32,192 bases of DNA from Acidobacteriota bacterium. Its GTDB lineage: Bacteria > Acidobacteriota > Vicinamibacteria > Vicinamibacterales > Vicinamibacteraceae. The stretch lies in assembly GCA_023427865.1 (NCBI GenBank), contig JAEYZV010000208.1, positions 1 through 32,192 of the forward strand, in the 5' to 3' direction. Of the stretch, positions 29,009 to 32,192 are shown piece after piece (position 1 is the first letter of the stretch; every line of letters starts with the position of its first letter). The position numbers and the translations under genes were made by a program. Under the pieces are notes generated by a model. It searched no databases. It saw only the letters and a program-made list of their open reading frames with translations, and was not told where the DNA came from.

Positions 29009-30693
29009 CGGGCCCGAAGCTGCGATAGCCAGTCGACGATCGCCTTGGCGACCTCCGGGCTGACGCGTGCATCCGAGAGGTTGGGGTACTCGGAGATCTC
29101 GCCGGTCGTCGCCGGCACGAGCAGGTGATTGACCCCCGGCACCAGCACGAGGGTGGCAGTGCCCTTCTTGCGCTGCGTCGCGAGGCCGTTCAGCAGTTCC
29201 GCGTTCGCGATCGGCACCTGCTTGTCGAGCTCGCCGTGGACGATGAGCAACGGCTGCTCGATCCGCTTCATGACGGGCGCGGGATCGAAGGCCAGCAGGC
29301 TGCGGAACCACGGCGTCTCGGCCTGTTTGCGCAGCGCCTCGGGCACGCCGTCCCACCCCTCGCCGGTCAGCACGGCATTCTGGATCTGCTTCTGCAACGC
29401 CACGCGCTTCTGCTTCTCTTCGTCGCTGATCTTCAGCGTCTCGAGCGCGCGACGCTGTTGCTCGAGCACGAGCTCGCTGCCCTTCATGCCGGGCGCGGCG
29501 ATCGTCACCACGGCCTTGATGTCCTTCGTGCGCGCGGCAGCGAGCATCGCCACCGCGCCGCCCTCGCTGTGTCCGACGACGTACACGCGCTTGTCGTCGA
29601 CGTCCTTCTGCTTGCGCAGCCACTTGACCACCGAGCGCAGGTCCTCGGCGTAGTCGGCAAGCGTCGCCGATTCTGCGCGGCCGCCGCTCTGGCCGACGCC
29701 GCGCTTGTCGTAGCGCACCACGAGGTAGCCGGCGTCGGCGAGCAGGCCGGCCAGCTGCCCCATCACCGGGATGCCGTACGCCACCGACTCGCGATCGATG
29801 TTGCCGGAGCCGCCGACCAGGACGATGGCCGGCAACTCCTCGACGTTCCTGTCCTTCCTGCCCGGCGCAACCCTGCCCGCCGGGCGCGAGATCGTGGCGC
29901 CGAGGTTGAATCCGAACGCCGGGATCTGCACCGTCTGGTCGTTCTCGCGGAACTCCTTGACCTCGCGCGTGAACACGCTGGTGAGGTCCTCGCGCACCAC
30001 GTCCACGCCCGCGGCGGCGATCGAGTACCGGATCAGGCGTCCCGTCTTCGTTTCCGCCCACAGGACGACCGCGAGCGGCTGGCCCGGATTGGCGATGTCG
30101 ACGACATGGCGTCGCACCTCGTACATGCCGTCAGCGGTCTGCATCCGCTCGGTGCCGACGGCCGACAGCGTGGCTTGCACCTGCGCCTGCGGCGCGACGT
30201 AGAGCGGCAGCGTCGCCCCGGGCTCCAGCCGGAGCAGCCGGTACGCGAGGCCCTGGGCGGCGGAGAAGACGTTGTTGGGCAGGAGCACCGCGTCCGGCGC
30301 GACGTCGTGCGTCACCTCGCGCGTCGACTCGCCCTGGGTCACGTTGCTCGTCGCCTTGCCGCCGGTCACCACGGTATCGATGAGCAGCGGCTGCTCCTTC
30401 AGCCGTGCGTCGATGCGCAGGCGCAGCGGCGCGCCATCGGGCCCGTACGCGATCTCCGCGCTGCGGAGCACGTACCCGCCGCCGGCAATGCCGCCCGACG
30501 ATCGCAGCGTCAGCCCCGAGGCGTCGCGCGAGACCGTGACCTGCTCGGAGCCGACGTTCCGACCCTGCACGAGGATGCGGAAGGTGGCGTCCCACTGCTC
30601 GTCGGCCGCCTGCTGCGCATGCGCCGGCATGGCGCCGATGCCAAGGATCGCGAGCACGAGGAGCCACGTACAATAGCGGAGCACTGCAGGCAT
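29005..30693 (-). CDS. Exported alpha/beta hydrolase with an N-terminal beta domain
   Basis: A 562-residue protein. A signal peptide (about 1-26, LRYCTWLLVLAILGIGAMPAHAQ) is followed by a roughly 220-residue domain rich in beta strands, probably of the kind that precedes exported peptidase-like hydrolases. The hydrolase domain begins near LPAIVLVGGSG. The catalytic triad is S376 in GHSEGG, D490 in HGELDKQVP and H523 in GVNHLLV, with RYDKRGVGQSGG upstream as in the S9/BAAT-like family. The length matches two-domain alpha/beta hydrolases of periplasmic or outer-membrane-associated type. The start is ATG at 30693; a longer open frame beyond is antisense to ygfZ. The substrate cannot be told. Confidence 0.92.
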   Translation of the reverse strand: MPAVLRYCTWLLVLAILGIGAMPAHAQQAADEQWDATFRILVQGRNVGSEQVTVSRDASGLTLRSSGGIAGGGYVLRSAEIAYGPDGAPLRLRIDARLKEQPLLIDTVVTGGKATSNVTQGESTREVTHDVAPDAVLLPNNVFSAAQGLAYRLLRLEPGATLPLYVAPQAQVQATLSAVGTERMQTADGMYEVRRHVVDIANPGQPLAVVLWAETKTGRLIRYSIAAAGVDVVREDLTSVFTREVKEFRENDQTVQIPAFGFNLGATISRPAGRVAPGRKDRNVEELPAIVLVGGSGNIDRESVAYGIPVMGQLAGLLADAGYLVVRYDKRGVGQSGGRAESATLADYAEDLRSVVKWLRKQKDVDDKRVYVVGHSEGGAVAMLAAARTKDIKAVVTIAAPGMKGSELVLEQQRRALETLKISDEEKQKRVALQKQIQNAVLTGEGWDGVPEALRKQAETPWFRSLLAFDPAPVMKRIEQPLLIVHGELDKQVPIANAELLNGLATQRKKGTATLVLVPGVNHLLVPATTGEISEYPNLSDARVSPEVAKAIVDWLSQLRAR

Positions 30694-30717
30694 TTGCACA
30701 GGATAACAGCCCGGAAA

Positions 30718-31707
30718 ATGACGGCGACCTTCGACGACGAGTACCGCAACCTGCACGACGACGCCGTGTGGATCGACCGCACGACGCGCGACGCGCGGCT
30801 CGAGGTACGCGGCCCTGACGCCACCGAGTGGCTGCACGGGTTGTTGACCCAGGACGTCAGGTCGCTGCAGCCGGGGCAGGGCGCCGCTGCCGCCTATCTG
30901 ACGCCGCAGGGCCGCCTCGTGGCGGACCTGCGCGTCTTCCACCGGGGTGAGACCTACCTGCTCGAGACCCCTGTGGCCGCACGGGTCCATCTCCTCAGCC
31001 GGCTCGATCAGTTCGTGATCATGGAGGACGTCGTCGTCACCGACGTCACGGAGGCGATCGGCTGCCTCACCGTGCTCGGCCCTCGGGCCGTCGCGGCGGT
31101 GTCGGCGTGCACGGGCCTGTCGGTCGAGGCGCTCGAGACGCTTACCGAGCACGGCCAGGCCAGCCTCCACGGGACGGGCGCGTTCGTGGCGCAGACCAGG
31201 GAGTTCGGCGTTCCTGGCTTCGACATGTTCGCGCCGGTGCAGGAACTCGCGGCCTGGCGCGCAGTACTGCAGGCGCGGGGACCGGCCGCAAGCGAACGGC
31301 TGGTGGAGACGGCCCGCATCGAGGCCGGCCGACCCCGGTTCGGCGTCGACATGCACGAGGACACGATTCCGCTCGAGGCCGGTATCGAGTCGCGCGCGAT
31401 CAGCTTCGACAAGGGCTGCTACGTCGGTCAGGAGGTCGTGATCCGGATCCTGCATCGTGGGCAGGGCCGCGTGGCGAGACGCCTCGTGTGGGTGGAGCAC
31501 GCCCCTGACGGGAGGGACGCGGCGGTCTGGAGCGCCGGCGAGCGAGTGTGGCTCGGCGACAAGGATGCCGGCGTGGTGACGAGCGCCTGCTGGTCACCGG
31601 CGCGCGGCGGGCTGCTCGGCATCGCCATGCTGCACCGCGACGCCACCGACCCCGGCACCGTCGTCCGCATCGGTGGGCACGAGGCCACCGTGCAGCGCCT
31701 TCCCTGA
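30718..31707 (+). CDS. ygfZ: Folate-binding protein YgfZ
   Basis: A 329-residue GcvT-like protein that binds tetrahydrofolate and supports assembly or repair of iron-sulfur enzymes. The diagnostic motif KGCYVGQE is at 232-239, with the redox-active cysteine C234. The N-terminal half has the GcvT fold pattern (LEVRGPDATEWLHGLLTQDV, AYLTPQGRLVADLRVF). It is divergent from the hydrolase with 24 bp between start codons. Its stop overlaps the Nudix start as TGATG. Iron-sulfur-rich radical SAM proteins, such as the maturase in this window, are typical YgfZ clients in general, but no direct link is shown. Confidence 0.94.
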   Translation: MTATFDDEYRNLHDDAVWIDRTTRDARLEVRGPDATEWLHGLLTQDVRSLQPGQGAAAAYLTPQGRLVADLRVFHRGETYLLETPVAARVHLLSRLDQFVIMEDVVVTDVTEAIGCLTVLGPRAVAAVSACTGLSVEALETLTEHGQASLHGTGAFVAQTREFGVPGFDMFAPVQELAAWRAVLQARGPAASERLVETARIEAGRPRFGVDMHEDTIPLEAGIESRAISFDKGCYVGQEVVIRILHRGQGRVARRLVWVEHAPDGRDAAVWSAGERVWLGDKDAGVVTSACWSPARGGLLGIAMLHRDATDPGTVVRIGGHEATVQRLP

Positions 31708-32099
31708 TGCGCGCCATCGTGGTCAGCGCGGCGGTGATCGAGCGGGGCGGCGCGTTCCTGCTGACGCGCCGCGCCGAGGCGGCACACCTCGGCGGGCTGT
31801 GGGAGTTCCCGGGAGGCAAGGTCGAGCACGACGAGAGCATCGAGGACGCGCTCGTGCGCGAGATTCGCGAGGAACTCGGGTGCGACGTGCAGGTCGGCGT
31901 GCCGGTGCTCACGACGCGCCACACGTACCCGGACCTGCACGTGGAACTGCATTTCTTCGAGGCCGCGCTCACCGGCGATCCCACACCGCAGCTCGGCCAG
32001 GAGATGCGCTGGGTGCGCCGGGAGGACCTGGCGTCGCTGGAGTTGCCGGAAGCGGATGCCGATCTCGTGGCGCTGCTCACGGGTGGCGCCGGTACCTGA
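31707..32099 (+). CDS. mutT: Nudix hydrolase (MutT-like 8-oxo-dGTP diphosphatase)
   Basis: A 130-residue Nudix protein. The Nudix box Gx5Ex7REUxEExGU is complete at 37-59 (GKVEHDE, then REIREELGC), giving the metal-binding glutamates. The upstream GGLWEFPGG is the classical MutT form, and LHFFEAALTGDPTPQLGQEMRWVRREDL near the end matches the 8-oxo-dGTPase group, which sanitises oxidised nucleotides. The ATG shares a base with the ygfZ stop. A substrate other than 8-oxo-dGTP, such as another nucleotide with a diphosphate, is possible, since the box alone does not decide. Confidence 0.92.
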   Translation: MRAIVVSAAVIERGGAFLLTRRAEAAHLGGLWEFPGGKVEHDESIEDALVREIREELGCDVQVGVPVLTTRHTYPDLHVELHFFEAALTGDPTPQLGQEMRWVRREDLASLELPEADADLVALLTGGAGT

Positions 32100-32107
32100 G
32101 CGGACCA

Positions 32108-32192
32108 ATCCCGAGTCCGAGTCCCGCGTCGAGCCCCGACCCGAATCCCGACTCCCGACTCCCGAATCCCCAATCCCCAATCCCCAATCCCC
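32108..32192. repeat. Heptameric CCCGANT/CCCCAAT tandem repeat at the window edge
   Basis: After the Nudix stop, 7-nt units CCCGAGT, CCCGACT and CCCGAAT, then four nearly identical CCCCAAT units, run to the end of the window. It is the same class as the tract at 5957-6050 and continues beyond the edge. Confidence 0.88.

Noticed and set aside
29125..31707. An 860-codon + frame joining the antisense of the hydrolase to ygfZ
   Set aside because: Only the part from 30718 matches a family (YgfZ). The upstream part is the shadow of the minus-strand hydrolase.

Overview
The window is high-GC, densely coding bacterial chromosome. No phage, plasmid, rRNA, tRNA, CRISPR or insertion sequence was seen. 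Very high GC, GTG/TTG starts, ATP-less FtsX/MacB-type permeases with an RND-type adaptor, short QueF, heptameric CCCGART tracts and GTAGGG hairpin repeats suggest a soil Acidobacteriota of the Vicinamibacterales/Luteitalea type. This placement is an inference from style, not a proven assignment.

Layout. 1-39: tail of a + gene leaving the window. 100-5555 (-): a two-gene SNF2 helicase / N6-adenine methyltransferase pair, probably a compact phage-defence system, with palindromes in its leader. 5689-6864: Smr-domain protein and QueF (-), then an HU-like nucleoid protein (+) with a clear promoter and terminator. 6925-13511 (-): the most interesting block, namely an NtrC-type response regulator, a radical SAM/SPASM peptide maturase, a 35-codon peptide gene with a near-perfect ribosome binding site, a family-5 solute-binding lipoprotein, and a membrane sensor histidine kinase overlapping the lipoprotein gene by 4 nt. 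13665-17158 (+): dihydrolipoyl dehydrogenase (E3), 2-oxoacid dehydrogenase E2 and LipB. 17300-20533 (-): a lactate/malate-dehydrogenase-like protein that lacks catalytic residues, and two CNNM/CorC-type membrane proteins. 20580-22951: SDR (+), PLP-dependent threonine dehydratase-like protein (-), metallo-beta-lactamase-fold hydrolase (+). 23173-24709 (-): transhydrogenase alpha subunit without its partners, then a small FHA protein. 24806-28882 (+): periplasmic adaptor and two FtsX/MacB-like permeases without an ATPase. 29005-32099: secreted alpha/beta hydrolase (-), YgfZ (+) and a Nudix hydrolase (+).

How the parts may work together. The 6.9-13.5 kb block reads as a self-contained peptide circuit. 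The maturase could modify the 35-residue peptide; the lipoprotein, which has no ABC permease beside it, could present a peptide to the kinase; the kinase could phosphorylate the sigma-54 activator; and a candidate -24/-12 promoter just before the maturase could close a loop. Each gene call is well supported. The circuit itself is inference, and I do not recognise it as a described system.
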